This document shows positions 46,528 through 55,728 of a stretch of DNA of 64,000 nucleotides, piece after piece (the stretch's first letter is position 1; each line of letters starts with the position of its first letter). Origin of the DNA: Sphingomonas sp. Lineage in GTDB: Bacteria; Pseudomonadota; Alphaproteobacteria; Sphingomonadales; Sphingomonadaceae. The notes below the pieces were generated by a model. The model was given only the letters and a program-made list of their open reading frames with translations, did not search any database and had not been told where the DNA came from. The DNA is taken from the NCBI RefSeq assembly GCF_019749955.1, contig NZ_JAIEPC010000023.1, forward strand, positions 62,001 through 126,000, given 5' to 3'. The translations under genes were made by a program, and so were the position numbers.

Positions 46528-47831
46528 TCTACCCCAGCGGTCGCGCGGTCTGGCTGGCGGTGGCAGGGATTCTGCCAACATTTGCTATCGCGCTGCTGCT
46601 CCCCGCGCTCTGGTATCTGGGCCTCGCCTGGACCTGCGCCGTGCTTGGCTTCACGCTGATCGACGTCGTCGCAGCACCGGGGCGCAGCACCGTCACCGCC
46701 GAGATTAGCTCGACCGGGCGCGTCGCGATCGGCAGCGTTATCGATCTGCGCGTGACCATCAACCAGCAGCGGGCAGGCGCTCGGCGGGTCGAGCTGCGGA
46801 TCGGCCATGACGACCGGATTATCCCGCTATCGGCCGACACCGCGACGATTAAGCTCCCCGATAGCAGCGTAACGCTGTCGTTTCGTGCCGAGCGGCGCGG
46901 CATCGCGGCGGTCGACCGCCTCTGGCTGCGCTGGCGCGGCCCTTTCGGCCTCGCGTGGCAGCAGAAGACGGTCCCGGTCGGCCATGGCATCGCCGTCATG
47001 CCCGATGTCGAACGCGTGCGCGAACAGGCCATCGCGCTGCTGCAAAGCGATGCGCTCACCGGCGACCTTGCGCGCAAACGCGGCGGGCGCGGACGCGAAT
47101 TCGATTCGCTCAAGGATTATCAACCGGGCATGGAGCGTCGCTTCATCGACTGGAAGCGCAGCGCCCGCCACGGCCAATTGCTCGCCAAGGATTTTCAGGT
47201 CGAGCAGAACAACAACATCGTCCTCGCGATCGATAGCGGGCGGCTGATGTGTGAGCCGCTCGACGGGATGCCGCGCATCGACCGCGCGGTGACGGCGGCA
47301 CTGCTGATGGCATTTGTCGCGCTGCGCGGCGGCGATCTTGTCAGCCTGTTCAGCTTCGATTCGCGTCCGCGCATCAGCAGCGGCGCAACCCGCGGCGCCG
47401 ATCGCTTCCTGTTACTCCAGCGGCTGGCAGCGGAGATCGACTATTCGACCGAGGAAACCAATTTCACGCTCGCGCTGACCACGCTCGCCGGCAAGCTCAC
47501 GCGGCGGTCGCTGATCGTCGTGTTCACCGATTTCGTCGATCCGGTCAGCGCCGAACTGATGCTGCGCGTGACCAGCCGCCTGACCGAACGCCATGTCGTG
47601 CTGTTCATGCTGATGCGTGACGAAGAGCTGGAGGGGCTGGCCGATGCCGTGCCCGAAACGCTCGACGATGTCGCGCGCGCGGTAACGGCGGGCGCGATGC
47701 TGCGCGACCGCGACCTCGTCATCGGGCGGCTGAAGCTGCTCGGCGCCGATGTGATCGAGGCTGACCACAAATCGATCGGCGCGGCCCTGATTGCGCGCTA
47801 TCTCGCGATCAAGCGGATGGATAGGCTCTGA
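46524..47831 (+). CDS. DUF58-family (VWA-related) protein
   Basis: A 435-residue protein with two N-terminal membrane helices (AVWLAVAGILPTFAIALLLP, ALWYLGLAWTCAVLGFTLID). A beta-rich domain follows, then the DUF58 signature GREFDSLKDYQPGMERRFID, WKRSARHGQLLAKDFQVEQN. The C-terminal domain resembles a von Willebrand A fold (NIVLAIDSGRLM, RRSLIVVFTDFVDPVSAELM). The TTG at 46524 overlaps the MoxR stop (TTGA). DUF58 proteins are regular partners of MoxR ATPases. Confidence 0.92.
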   Translation: MIYPSGRAVWLAVAGILPTFAIALLLPALWYLGLAWTCAVLGFTLIDVVAAPGRSTVTAEISSTGRVAIGSVIDLRVTINQQRAGARRVELRIGHDDRIIPLSADTATIKLPDSSVTLSFRAERRGIAAVDRLWLRWRGPFGLAWQQKTVPVGHGIAVMPDVERVREQAIALLQSDALTGDLARKRGGRGREFDSLKDYQPGMERRFIDWKRSARHGQLLAKDFQVEQNNNIVLAIDSGRLMCEPLDGMPRIDRAVTAALLMAFVALRGGDLVSLFSFDSRPRISSGATRGADRFLLLQRLAAEIDYSTEETNFTLALTTLAGKLTRRSLIVVFTDFVDPVSAELMLRVTSRLTERHVVLFMLMRDEELEGLADAVPETLDDVARAVTAGAMLRDRDLVIGRLKLLGADVIEADHKSIGAALIARYLAIKRMDRL

Positions 47832-47833
47832 TC

Positions 47834-48841
47834 ATGGCAACTGCTCCCGACCGTCAGAGCGTGTCGAGCTTTCGTGCCGAGCGCGAGGCCGGCTGGCTCG
47901 AATTCCAGGCGCTGCTCGACCGTGTCGAGCGCCGGTCGCCGCGCGCGCTGTCGGAAGAAGAATTGCTGTTGCTGCCGACACTCTACCGATCGACCTTGTC
48001 GTCGCTGTCGGTGGCGCGCGCGATTTCGCTCGACGCCGGGCTGATCGCCTATCTCGAAGCACTCGCTTTGCGCGGCTATCTGTTCATCTATGGCGTGAAA
48101 GAGGGCATCGGCAAGCGCATCGTCCGCTTCTTCCTCGCCGATTGGCCGCGTGCGGTGCAGGATCTGTGGCGCGAGACCTGGGCGTCATTCGCGCTGCTGG
48201 CGATCGGCGCGGTCGCGGGCTATCGCCTCGTCGCCGCCAATCCGGCGTGGTTCGACGCGATCATTCCGGGAGAGCTTGCCGGCGGGCGTGGGCCGAATGC
48301 CAGCGCCGAAGCGCTGCGTGCGATGCTGTATGACGGCGGCGGTGGCCAGTTCTTGTCGGGTTTTGCCGTCATGCTGTTCACGCACAACGCGCAAATCTCG
48401 CTGCTGGCGTTTGCGCTCGGCTTTGCGCTTGCCGTGCCAACCGCCTTGCTGATCCTGATGAACGGCTGCCTGCTCGGCGCGTTTTTTCAGGTCTATGTGG
48501 CCAAGGGGCTGGGCTTCGAACTCGGTGGCTGGTTGTCGATCCACGGCACCACCGAGCTTTTCGCGATCACGATCGCGGGCGCCGCCGGTATCCGTATCGG
48601 CACGCGCGTGGCGTTTCCGGGCGGACAAACGAGGCTTGCCGCCGCCGCGCGTGCGGGCCGCGTGTCGGCCACCGCGATACTGGGGGTGGTGGTGATGCTG
48701 TTCGTGGCGGGCCTGCTCGAAGGTATCGGCCGCCAGCGGATCACCAGCGACGCCGTGCGGTATGGCATTGGGGCGACGATGCTGCTGCTGTGGCTTGGCT
48801 ATTTCTACCTCTTGCCCCGGATGACGCATGGCCCGCGCTGA
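47834..48841 (+). CDS. Stage II sporulation protein M-like membrane protein
   Basis: A 335-residue protein. A cytoplasmic N-terminal helical region (EREAGWLEFQALLDRVERRS) is followed by several membrane helices. The SpoIIM-family stretch is GFAVMLFTHNAQISLLAFAL and FALAVPTALLILMNGCLLGA, then LGGWLSIHGTTELFAITIAG. In Bacillus SpoIIM helps remodel peptidoglycan during engulfment; in non-sporulating proteobacteria it is a component of the MoxR-DUF58 clusters with unknown function. Start ATG is 3 bases after the DUF58 stop; the end overlaps the RDD gene by 14 bases. Confidence 0.9.
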   Translation: MATAPDRQSVSSFRAEREAGWLEFQALLDRVERRSPRALSEEELLLLPTLYRSTLSSLSVARAISLDAGLIAYLEALALRGYLFIYGVKEGIGKRIVRFFLADWPRAVQDLWRETWASFALLAIGAVAGYRLVAANPAWFDAIIPGELAGGRGPNASAEALRAMLYDGGGGQFLSGFAVMLFTHNAQISLLAFALGFALAVPTALLILMNGCLLGAFFQVYVAKGLGFELGGWLSIHGTTELFAITIAGAAGIRIGTRVAFPGGQTRLAAAARAGRVSATAILGVVVMLFVAGLLEGIGRQRITSDAVRYGIGATMLLLWLGYFYLLPRMTHGPR

Positions 48842-49694
48842 GCGCCGTCTCCGCGACATGCGCCGATCGCTGGTGACGCCCGAAGGCGTCGATCTCGGCA
48901 TCGTTCTCGCCGAAGCATCGCCGCGCGCGGCAGCCTTTGTGATTGACGCGATCATCATGCTGGTAACGATCGTCTTCGTCGCGATCGTGATCATCATCGG
49001 CGTCGTGCGATATGGCGCGACCGCCGGCGAGCCAATGGCGATTGCGTTTCTGTTGTTCTTTTTCCTGCTGCGCAATTTCTATTTCATTCTGTTCGAAGCG
49101 GGCCGTCGTGCGGCGACTCCGGGCAAGCGGCTCAACAATCTGCGCGTGATCAGCCGTGATGGCAGCGGGCTGTCGATCGACCAGATCATCGCCCGCAATC
49201 TGATGCGCGAGATTGAGGTGTTCCTGCCGCTCACGCTGTTGGCGACGCGCGCGGCCAATGGCACCGCCGATACGCTGATGACGCTGTTCGGGCTGGGCTG
49301 GGCGCTCCTGTTCACCTTCTTCCCGCTGTTCAATCGGGATCGGCTGCGAATCGGCGATCTACTCGCGGGTACTGCCGTCATCCACGCCCCGCGCCGCCGT
49401 CTGCTCGATGATCTGGTAGCCGTCGCGCCGCCGCAAGTGGCGCGCTTCCACTTCACCGATGCGCAGTTCGACGCTTATGGCATCAGCGAGCTGCAGCGGC
49501 TCGAACAGGTCTTGCGCGAACCGAATGACGATGCGTGCTGGATCGTCGCCCGCGCGATCGAAAACCGGATCGGCTGGACCGGCAATTTGCACGACCCCCG
49601 CGCCTTCCTATGGGCCTATTACGAAGGCCTGCGCGCGCACCTTGAGCGCGAAGTGCTGTTCGGCGTGCGTCGGGCAGACAAGAACGCGGGCTAA
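48828..49694 (+). CDS. RDD-family membrane protein
   Basis: A 288-residue protein with an RDD domain: ASPRAAAFVIDAIIMLVTIV, FYFILFEAGRRAATPGKRLN and RDRLRIGDLLAGTAVIHAPR are its landmark elements, with four hydrophobic helices. A cytoplasmic C-terminal domain of about 100 residues (HFTDAQFDAYGISELQRLEQ to the end) is additional to the minimal RDD family. The role of RDD proteins is mostly unknown; some affect ion homeostasis. It closes the MoxR cluster and overlaps the SpoIIM-like gene. It converges on the aminotransferase gene. Confidence 0.88.
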   Translation: MARAERRLRDMRRSLVTPEGVDLGIVLAEASPRAAAFVIDAIIMLVTIVFVAIVIIIGVVRYGATAGEPMAIAFLLFFFLLRNFYFILFEAGRRAATPGKRLNNLRVISRDGSGLSIDQIIARNLMREIEVFLPLTLLATRAANGTADTLMTLFGLGWALLFTFFPLFNRDRLRIGDLLAGTAVIHAPRRRLLDDLVAVAPPQVARFHFTDAQFDAYGISELQRLEQVLREPNDDACWIVARAIENRIGWTGNLHDPRAFLWAYYEGLRAHLEREVLFGVRRADKNAG

Positions 49695-49720
49695 GCGACG
49701 CCCGCGTCCCTGCCGCATCC

Positions 49721-50911
49721 TTAGGCTGTCCACACCTTATCAAGCGCGGTGCAGAACGCCTTCATGTCAGCCGCCGACCCTACGGTCACGCGCGACACCG
49801 TCGGCCAGATCGGCCAAGACCGACCGATCTCGACGCTTTGCGTGCGGAACGCTGCCTGCACTTCCTTGGCGGGCTTCGTCTTCCAGTCGATCATCACCAT
49901 ATTCGCGTTCGTCGGCACCACTTTCAGCCCGCGCGCCTTGAGGTGATCGAGCGTCAGCCCGCGCGCGGTTTCCATCTCCGCCTTGCGCGCGGCGATCAGC
50001 GATGTGGCGGTTAGGCTCGCCGTCGCGCACGCCAGCGACGGCAGCGGCAGCGCGCCCGACTGCATGCCGCCGTCATAGCGCATCATCTTGGCGATGTTGG
50101 CGGGGTTGGTCATCACAAAGCCCATCCGCATCCCCGCCATCCCGAAGATTTTCGAGAAGGTGCGCAGCACCACCACGTCCTTGTACTTGGCCGCGAACGA
50201 CGACGCGACCGGCGCACCGGCAAAATGGGTATAGGCTTCGTCGATCAGCACCATCGATCCTTCGGGCTTGTTCTTGATCAGCCATTCGATGTCGGCGAGC
50301 GGGGTGATCGTGCCGGTCGGGTTGTTCGGCGTGCAGATGTAATATAGCCCCGCATTGGGATCGGCCGCCAGCATCGCCTTGACGTCATGGCGGAAATCGG
50401 GCGTCAGCGGCACGCGCTTGACCGGCGCGCCAAGCCATTCGGCGGTGCGCCCCGCGAGCTCGAATGTCGGGTCGGCGGTCACCAGCCCGCGCGTCGGCGA
50501 GCAGAAGCTGATCACCGCGCGCGACAGCGGGTCGCTCGATCCGGGCCAAGGCGCGACATGATCGAACGGGACGCCTTCGACCGCCATCACCGCCTTGATA
50601 AAATCGCTGCGCTCGTCATGCGGCGAATAGCGATTGCTGTGCGCGATCATTTTCGACGCGGCGAGTTGGCCGGGCGTCAGCGGCCCGGTCCAGCATTCAT
50701 TGGCACCGATGCGTGTCTTGGCGCTCGGCGCCGGATCGGGCACGCCGCCTGAGGCCCAGGCCGGTGCGCCGCGCATCGCGGCGAGGCTGCCGACGCCAAA
50801 CACCGCCGCCAACCGGGCAAGGTCACGGCGCTGATAGCCGCGTGTCAGCAGATCGTCCTTCGCTTCTTCGGGCAAGGCCTTGGCAGTCGCTTCCAAAACA
50901 CGGTCGGTCAT
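49721..50911 (-). CDS. Class I/II PLP aminotransferase with Tat-like signal peptide
   Basis: A 396-residue fold-type I aminotransferase of the histidinol-phosphate aminotransferase branch. PLP-site motifs are YICTPNNPTGTITPLADIEW, MVLIDEAYTHFAG (D224) and RTFSKIFGMAGMRMGFV with the Schiff-base lysine K254. The N-terminus precedes the fold by about 60 residues and contains YQRRDLARLAAVFGVGSLAA then GAPAWA. This is a twin-arginine pair (R28-R29), a hydrophobic core and an AxA-type cleavage site, as in Tat signals. If functional, this enzyme is exported already folded with PLP. The ATG at 50911 was chosen within a longer open frame. The TSUP permease gene lies 53 bases upstream on the same strand. 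The substrate is unknown. Confidence 0.88.
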   Translation of the reverse strand: MTDRVLEATAKALPEEAKDDLLTRGYQRRDLARLAAVFGVGSLAAMRGAPAWASGGVPDPAPSAKTRIGANECWTGPLTPGQLAASKMIAHSNRYSPHDERSDFIKAVMAVEGVPFDHVAPWPGSSDPLSRAVISFCSPTRGLVTADPTFELAGRTAEWLGAPVKRVPLTPDFRHDVKAMLAADPNAGLYYICTPNNPTGTITPLADIEWLIKNKPEGSMVLIDEAYTHFAGAPVASSFAAKYKDVVVLRTFSKIFGMAGMRMGFVMTNPANIAKMMRYDGGMQSGALPLPSLACATASLTATSLIAARKAEMETARGLTLDHLKARGLKVVPTNANMVMIDWKTKPAKEVQAAFRTQSVEIGRSWPIWPTVSRVTVGSAADMKAFCTALDKVWTA

Positions 50912-50964
50912 CGCAGTTGCTCCATGGTTTTGGCTCAGGCTTTTTGCCCGGTGCCGATTTGCCG

Positions 50965-51795
50965 TCATATCTTCAGCGAATTTGTGAACATCACAATCGA
51001 AATGAAAATCAGGTAGAAGCCGAACACACGGCGTAGTGGCGCCGCAGCCATGCTGTGCGCCACCGCCACGCCCAGCGGCGCGGTCAGAATCGACATCGAC
51101 GTGATCACGGCGGTCGCGGGCAGATTGACATAACCCAGCGACCCCCAGGGCAGCCCCGGCTCGCCAAAACCGATCAGCACGAAGCCGATCGCACTCGGGA
51201 TCGCGATCAGCACGCCAATGCCCGACGCGGTTGCAATGGCCCGGTGGATCGAGCGACCGCACAAGGTCATCACCATGATCGCAATGGTGCCGCCGCCGAT
51301 CCCCAGCAGCGACGAAAACGTTCCCAGCCCGCCCGCGATCGCCACGCGCGGCCCGATGGCCGGCATGTCATCGCTCAGCTTGTGATCAGCGAGACGCGGC
51401 AACAGGAACAGGAGCGACATCAGCCCGACGCCGACCGCGAAAATCATCGTCAGCACATGGCCGTCGATCCGGCCGGCCAGCACCACGCCCACGGCGTCGC
51501 CCAGCACCAGCCAAGGCGCCCAACTCCACAGAATGGGAAACTCAACTGCGTCGCGCTTGGCGTGCGACCGGAGCGAGCGAAGCGAGGTGATGATGATTGT
51601 CGCCGCCGACGTGCCGATCGCGACATGCGCCAGCTGCGCCGGGTCACCCCCGAACAAGGGCAGCACGATCAACAGCGCAGGCACGACGATGAACCCGCCG
51701 CCGATGCCGAAAATTCCCGCCGCGAAACCCGCGACCAGCCCGGCAACAATCAGCGCGGCGAAGGGTATCGCCCCATGCAGCAACAATTCAATCAA
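50965..51795 (-). CDS. TSUP (TauE/SafE) family permease
   Basis: A 276-residue TSUP permease, a family that moves sulfite, sulfoacetate and other small anions. The two half-repeats have GLVAGFAAGIFGIGGGFIVV and GLGTFSSLLGIGGGTIAIMV, each with the family GIGGG motif. About eight membrane helices are present. The TTG at 51795 has an AAAGGGGG six bases upstream and gives the family N-terminus LIELLLHGAIPFAALIVAGL; the longer frame to 51906 lacks a comparable site. It may form a transcript with the aminotransferase gene downstream. Confidence 0.88.
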   Translation of the reverse strand: MIELLLHGAIPFAALIVAGLVAGFAAGIFGIGGGFIVVPALLIVLPLFGGDPAQLAHVAIGTSAATIIITSLRSLRSHAKRDAVEFPILWSWAPWLVLGDAVGVVLAGRIDGHVLTMIFAVGVGLMSLLFLLPRLADHKLSDDMPAIGPRVAIAGGLGTFSSLLGIGGGTIAIMVMTLCGRSIHRAIATASGIGVLIAIPSAIGFVLIGFGEPGLPWGSLGYVNLPATAVITSMSILTAPLGVAVAHSMAAAPLRRVFGFYLIFISIVMFTNSLKI

Positions 51796-51985
51796 CCGAG
51801 ACCCCCTTTGATGTGCGGGTCTCTCCTGCGGTGGTACAATATCACGCCACGTGACCGCAGCGCCCTTGTTGCGTCGAAGACTGCCCGGTGCGGTTTCGAA
51901 ATGCAACGGGCAATGTCAGCGGTGCCATGGGCGTCGGAAAGCGTCCCCGCGCGTGGCAGTGCCCAGCCGCGGCTGAGAGTCGATG

Positions 51986-52075
<90 letters not shown>

Positions 52076-52246
52076 GCAGAGGGAAAACGTCGCCCATTCC
52101 GCGAAACCAATCCGCAGGAACCGCGCCGCCCGTGTCGACCGAGCGGGCGCCACTAGCGCAATCATTCCCCAGTGACAAGTCGGTGTGACAAGCCACTGTG
52201 GCAAGCGCCTCCTTGTGCAGCGCGCAAAGTCCATTAGATTAGCTTC

Positions 52247-52624
52247 ATGGCCCGTCCGACTCCTGCTCGCCCTGCCGCTGCCACCCCTGCCCTGCCCCCG
52301 GTCGCCCACGCCAGTTTTGCGATCGGCGACGTGGTGCGGCACCGGCTGTTCGATTTTCGCGGCGTGATTTTCGATGTCGACCCGATCTTCGCCAATAGCG
52401 AGGAATGGTATGCAGCAATCCCCGCCGACATCCGCCCGCCCAGGGATCAGCCCTTTTACCACCTGCTCGCCGAAAATGCCGAGAGCAGCTATGTCGCTTA
52501 TGTCAGCCAGCAAAATCTGGTGCTCGACGACAGCGACGAGCCAATCGACCACCCGGCGATTCCGGGCCTGTTCACGGGGCTTGAGCGCGGCCGTTACCGG
52601 CTGCGGCGCGAGCATCGCCACTAG
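52247..52624 (+). CDS. hspQ: Heat shock protein HspQ (YccV-like)
   Basis: A 125-residue protein with a proline/alanine-rich N-terminal tail of about 20 residues. The YccV/HspQ domain follows: FAIGDVVRHRLFDFRGVIFD, VDPIFANSEEWYAAIPADI, QPFYHLLAENAESSYVAYVS and QQNLVLDDSDEPIDHPAIPG. In E. coli the protein binds hemimethylated DNA and is an adaptor that enhances Lon proteolysis. The gene stands alone downstream of the tRNA on the opposite strand. Confidence 0.93.
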   Translation: MARPTPARPAAATPALPPVAHASFAIGDVVRHRLFDFRGVIFDVDPIFANSEEWYAAIPADIRPPRDQPFYHLLAENAESSYVAYVSQQNLVLDDSDEPIDHPAIPGLFTGLERGRYRLRREHRH

Positions 52625-52652
52625 AGTATGATGACTTCACCTTGACCCGTTC

Positions 52653-52718
52653 GTTTCGAGCGAAGTCGAGAAACAGACCAAAGGCGGCGCGCAAGCGTTT
52701 CTCGACTTCGCTCGAAAC
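52653..52718. repeat. Perfect 22-bp inverted repeat
   Basis: The sequence gtttcgagcgaagtcgagaa (plus ac, 52653-52674) is the exact reverse complement of 52697-52718, with a 22-base loop. It lies 28 bases after the hspQ stop and would form a strong hairpin in RNA or a cruciform in DNA. No T-run follows. It resembles the dispersed TCGA-rich palindromes of sphingomonads rather than a classic terminator. Confidence 0.8.
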
Positions 52719-52787
52719 AACCGGATAGGCGGTGATTTCAGTCCAAGGTCATCCCGCCACTTACCCTTGCCATCAGCGCTGAAACGA

Positions 52788-52815
52788 CAAAGGGGGCCGT
52801 TTCCGGCCCCCTTTG
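52788..52815 (-). terminator. Terminator of the TonB-dependent receptor gene
   Basis: A perfect 12-bp hairpin: caaagggggccg (52788-52799) pairs with cggccccctttg (52804-52815) around a TTTC loop. It begins 21 bases after the receptor stop in the minus-strand transcript. The A/T-rich stem base gives it a bidirectional look, so it may also end hspQ transcripts. Confidence 0.75.
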
Positions 52816-52836
52816 CGTTTGTAATGGCGCTGATGA

Positions 52837-55485
52837 TCAGAAGTTTACAGTCCCGCGCACATAGATAAACCGGCCGTTGAAGCCGAACGGCGACAGGCTC
52901 GAATATGGCAGGAAGAAGCTGTTCGGCGTAAGCCCGGCGACGGTCGGCGTCCGATCGGGATAGACATCGAACACATTGTCGACACCGGCCGAGAGCTCGT
53001 AATGCTTGAATATCCTCCCGGTGATCTGGAAATCGGTGATCCATTTCGGCGTCAGCGTGAAATCGCCAGGTTGCGTCCCCAACGCCGGGATGTTGACGTT
53101 GCCGTTGGTGACGGTAACGCCGCCCGATCCGGCGCTGCTCACGCGGCCGAAACGATTTGTGCGGATCACGACGCTCAGGTCGTCAAGCGTCCAGTCGAGC
53201 GCGAGGTTGATCTTGTCACGCGGCTGGCCGTCGGTCAGGCGGAAGCTTTCGGTGCGCGCGAACAGCACCGAATTGGCGAGCGTCGGGATCGACAGCGCCG
53301 CGCGGCGCGTGATCTTGGTCTCGTTATAGTTGAACCCCGCCGTGAAGCGGAACTTGCCCAAGCCGAAATCGGGGAAGCGATAGGTGCCGACGATATCGAC
53401 ACCTTGCGTTCGCGTGTTGACACCATTGACGAAGAAGCGCGCCGAGGTGACGTTGTTGATGCCGTTTGCCTGGAGTTGGGTGACCACCAACGCCCCGGTG
53501 AGGTTTTCGGTCAGCACAATCCGGTCACGGATCTCGATGTTATAATAGTCCGCCGTCAGGCTGAGTCCCGGAATGAAATCCAGCACGACGCCGCCGGCCA
53601 AGTTGGTCGCCTTTTCGGCCCGCAGCGGCTGCGACCCGAGCGCACGCGCCACCGGATCGCTCACCGGGAAAGTCCCCACCTCGATCAGCTGGGCAACGCC
53701 GTTGATGACGACGTTGTTGGTCGAGGTGGTCGCGAAGAACTGCTGCGCCAGGCTCGGCGCGCGGAAACCGGTCGACACCGAGCCGCGGAACGCGACACCC
53801 CTGATCGGTTCGTACCGCGCGGCCACCTTGCCGTTGATCGTGTTACCGAAATCCGAATAGCTTTCATAACGGCCGGCGAGCTGGAGTGTCAGACCTTCGG
53901 TGATGTCGGTGTCGAGTTCGACATAGCCCGACCAGTTGGCGCGAGTTGCATTGATGCGGTTGTTGGGGCGGAAGCCCGGAAACACCTGCGCACCACCGGC
54001 GGCATTGAACGGTGCCGCCGAAAACGGGCCGTTGATATAGCTGGGGACGTCGCCCTGACGAATCTTGAAATTCTCGCTGCGATATTCGGCGCCGAACGCG
54101 ATACCCAGCGACTTCACAAAGCCGACGTTGAGCTTGCGCGTGAAGTCGAGGTTGGCGACGTGCTGGCTCGATGACAGCCCACCCGCATCAAACCGGCGCG
54201 GACTGTTGATGCCGCCGAGCGATACGTTGAAGCTGTTTTCGACGGCATAGTCGAGCTTGTTCGACCCGTAGACGAGCGACAGATCGATCGTCCAGTCGCC
54301 CGGCGTCGCCTTAACCCCGAACGCACCCGACAGATCCTCGATCTGGCTGACGATCAGCGGCAGGAAGCCGTCGGGGTAGAACGGCACAAACGTGGTTGTC
54401 GATGCCGCAAAATCGCGGTTGCGTACGTCGTTCGCGCGGCGGTTGAAGCCCGCACCGTCGCCGTCGCGCAGGCCATAGCTGCCGAACGCATAGGCGTTGA
54501 GGTCTGGCGCCAGTTCGTAACCGGCGTTGACGAAGATGTTGTAGTCGACCACCTTGCCATCGCCGTAGCGGTGATTGTAGCGATCAATCGTCAGCTCGCG
54601 CGGATCGCCCACGGTTGGATATTGGCGGCGCGGATCGGCGCCATCCCGGTTGGTCGGGTCGCGATCGCGGAACTGGAGCGACGTCACCAAAAAGCCACGG
54701 TCGCCGATCGGCAGACCAAGCCGTGTAGCCAGGGTCAGCGTGTCACCGTCGTGCACAACGCGGTCGCGCCCGGTCGTGTTGAGTTGAAGGATGTCGTTGT
54801 TCGTGCCGCCCGCTGTCGTCACGATCGGCAGGCCGTTCGCGCCGGTCGCAACCCCCGTCACCTGGCTGACTCCGGCGAGCCGCGTATTGTAAGAGCCGTA
54901 GGTAACCGAGGCGCTGACACCTTCCTTGCGCGACAAGCCCAGATTGATAACGCCCGCAATCGCGTCCGACCCATATTGCGAGGCAGCACCATCGCGGAGG
55001 ATTTCGATGCGGTCGATCGCGATCGGCGGAATCTGGTTGAGATCGACCGCCGACGATCCGCGACCGACCGATCCGTTCAGGTTAAGCAGCGCCGAACTAT
55101 GCCGCCGCTTGCCGTTGATCAGCACCAAAGTCTGGTCGGGCGACAACCCGCGCAACGTCGCGGGACGAGTCGAATCGGTACCGTCGGTCAGTGACGGCTG
55201 CGGAAAGTTGAACGACGGGACGAGCTGGTTCAGGATCTTGTTGGTTTCGGTCGCGCCCGACAGCTCGAGCTGCTCGCCACCGATCACGTCGATCGGCACC
55301 GGACTCTCGGAAACGCTTCGACGCGCAAAGCGGCTGCCGGTGACGACGACGGTTGGTTCTTCGTCGGCAGCGGCGGCAGGCGGCGGCGCGGGCGCGGTTT
55401 GCGCGAATGCGGGCGCCGCGACGAACAGCGCGAGCGTCGACGACGACATCGAAAGCAGCGTGACCAAAGAGCGATTCATAGCCAA
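52837..55485 (-). CDS. TonB-dependent outer-membrane receptor
   Basis: An 882-residue receptor. The signal peptide MAMNRSLVTLLSMSSSTLAL is cleaved near AFAQT; a Pro/Ala-rich linker follows, then the plug domain with VVVTGSRFARRSVSESPVPI, LRGLSPDQTLVLINGKRRHS and IERIEILRDGAASQYGSDAI. The remaining 650 residues form the 22-strand barrel, ending in RFIYVRGTVNF with the required terminal phenylalanine. This subtype is common in sphingomonads and Caulobacter for uptake of carbohydrates, siderophores or other large molecules. The substrate is not evident, and no transporter or degradation gene adjoins it. It is divergent from rplU. Confidence 0.93.
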   Translation of the reverse strand: MAMNRSLVTLLSMSSSTLALFVAAPAFAQTAPAPPPAAAADEEPTVVVTGSRFARRSVSESPVPIDVIGGEQLELSGATETNKILNQLVPSFNFPQPSLTDGTDSTRPATLRGLSPDQTLVLINGKRRHSSALLNLNGSVGRGSSAVDLNQIPPIAIDRIEILRDGAASQYGSDAIAGVINLGLSRKEGVSASVTYGSYNTRLAGVSQVTGVATGANGLPIVTTAGGTNNDILQLNTTGRDRVVHDGDTLTLATRLGLPIGDRGFLVTSLQFRDRDPTNRDGADPRRQYPTVGDPRELTIDRYNHRYGDGKVVDYNIFVNAGYELAPDLNAYAFGSYGLRDGDGAGFNRRANDVRNRDFAASTTTFVPFYPDGFLPLIVSQIEDLSGAFGVKATPGDWTIDLSLVYGSNKLDYAVENSFNVSLGGINSPRRFDAGGLSSSQHVANLDFTRKLNVGFVKSLGIAFGAEYRSENFKIRQGDVPSYINGPFSAAPFNAAGGAQVFPGFRPNNRINATRANWSGYVELDTDITEGLTLQLAGRYESYSDFGNTINGKVAARYEPIRGVAFRGSVSTGFRAPSLAQQFFATTSTNNVVINGVAQLIEVGTFPVSDPVARALGSQPLRAEKATNLAGGVVLDFIPGLSLTADYYNIEIRDRIVLTENLTGALVVTQLQANGINNVTSARFFVNGVNTRTQGVDIVGTYRFPDFGLGKFRFTAGFNYNETKITRRAALSIPTLANSVLFARTESFRLTDGQPRDKINLALDWTLDDLSVVIRTNRFGRVSSAGSGGVTVTNGNVNIPALGTQPGDFTLTPKWITDFQITGRIFKHYELSAGVDNVFDVYPDRTPTVAGLTPNSFFLPYSSLSPFGFNGRFIYVRGTVNF

Positions 55486-55638
55486 ATTTTCCCCCTTAGC
55501 TGCGGCCGGCGCCGAAGCTTGAATTGAAAATTCATAATCAATTGGCTGAATGTAACAATAGTGCGTGCGAGCACCGTCACACGATTGTCACGGCGCTGTT
55601 GCTGCGGCGCAACAGAGTGCGCGCCAGATTTGCTTGGG

Positions 55639-55667
55639 TTGACAGCGACAGGGCCTTCGCATAACGA
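55639..55667 (+). promoter_or_regulatory. Sigma-70-type promoter for rplU-rpmA
   Basis: TTGACA at 55639-55644 is separated by exactly 17 bases from TAACGA at 55662-55667, about 60 bases upstream of the rplU ATG. It is the best consensus -35/-10 pair I saw in the window, and its position suits a ribosomal-protein operon. Confidence 0.6.
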
Positions 55668-55728
55668 GCCGGTCTTTCCGCGCCGGTCCGCCGAGCGTGG
55701 GACTAGCTATTGGAAAGTGAAGAAGACC

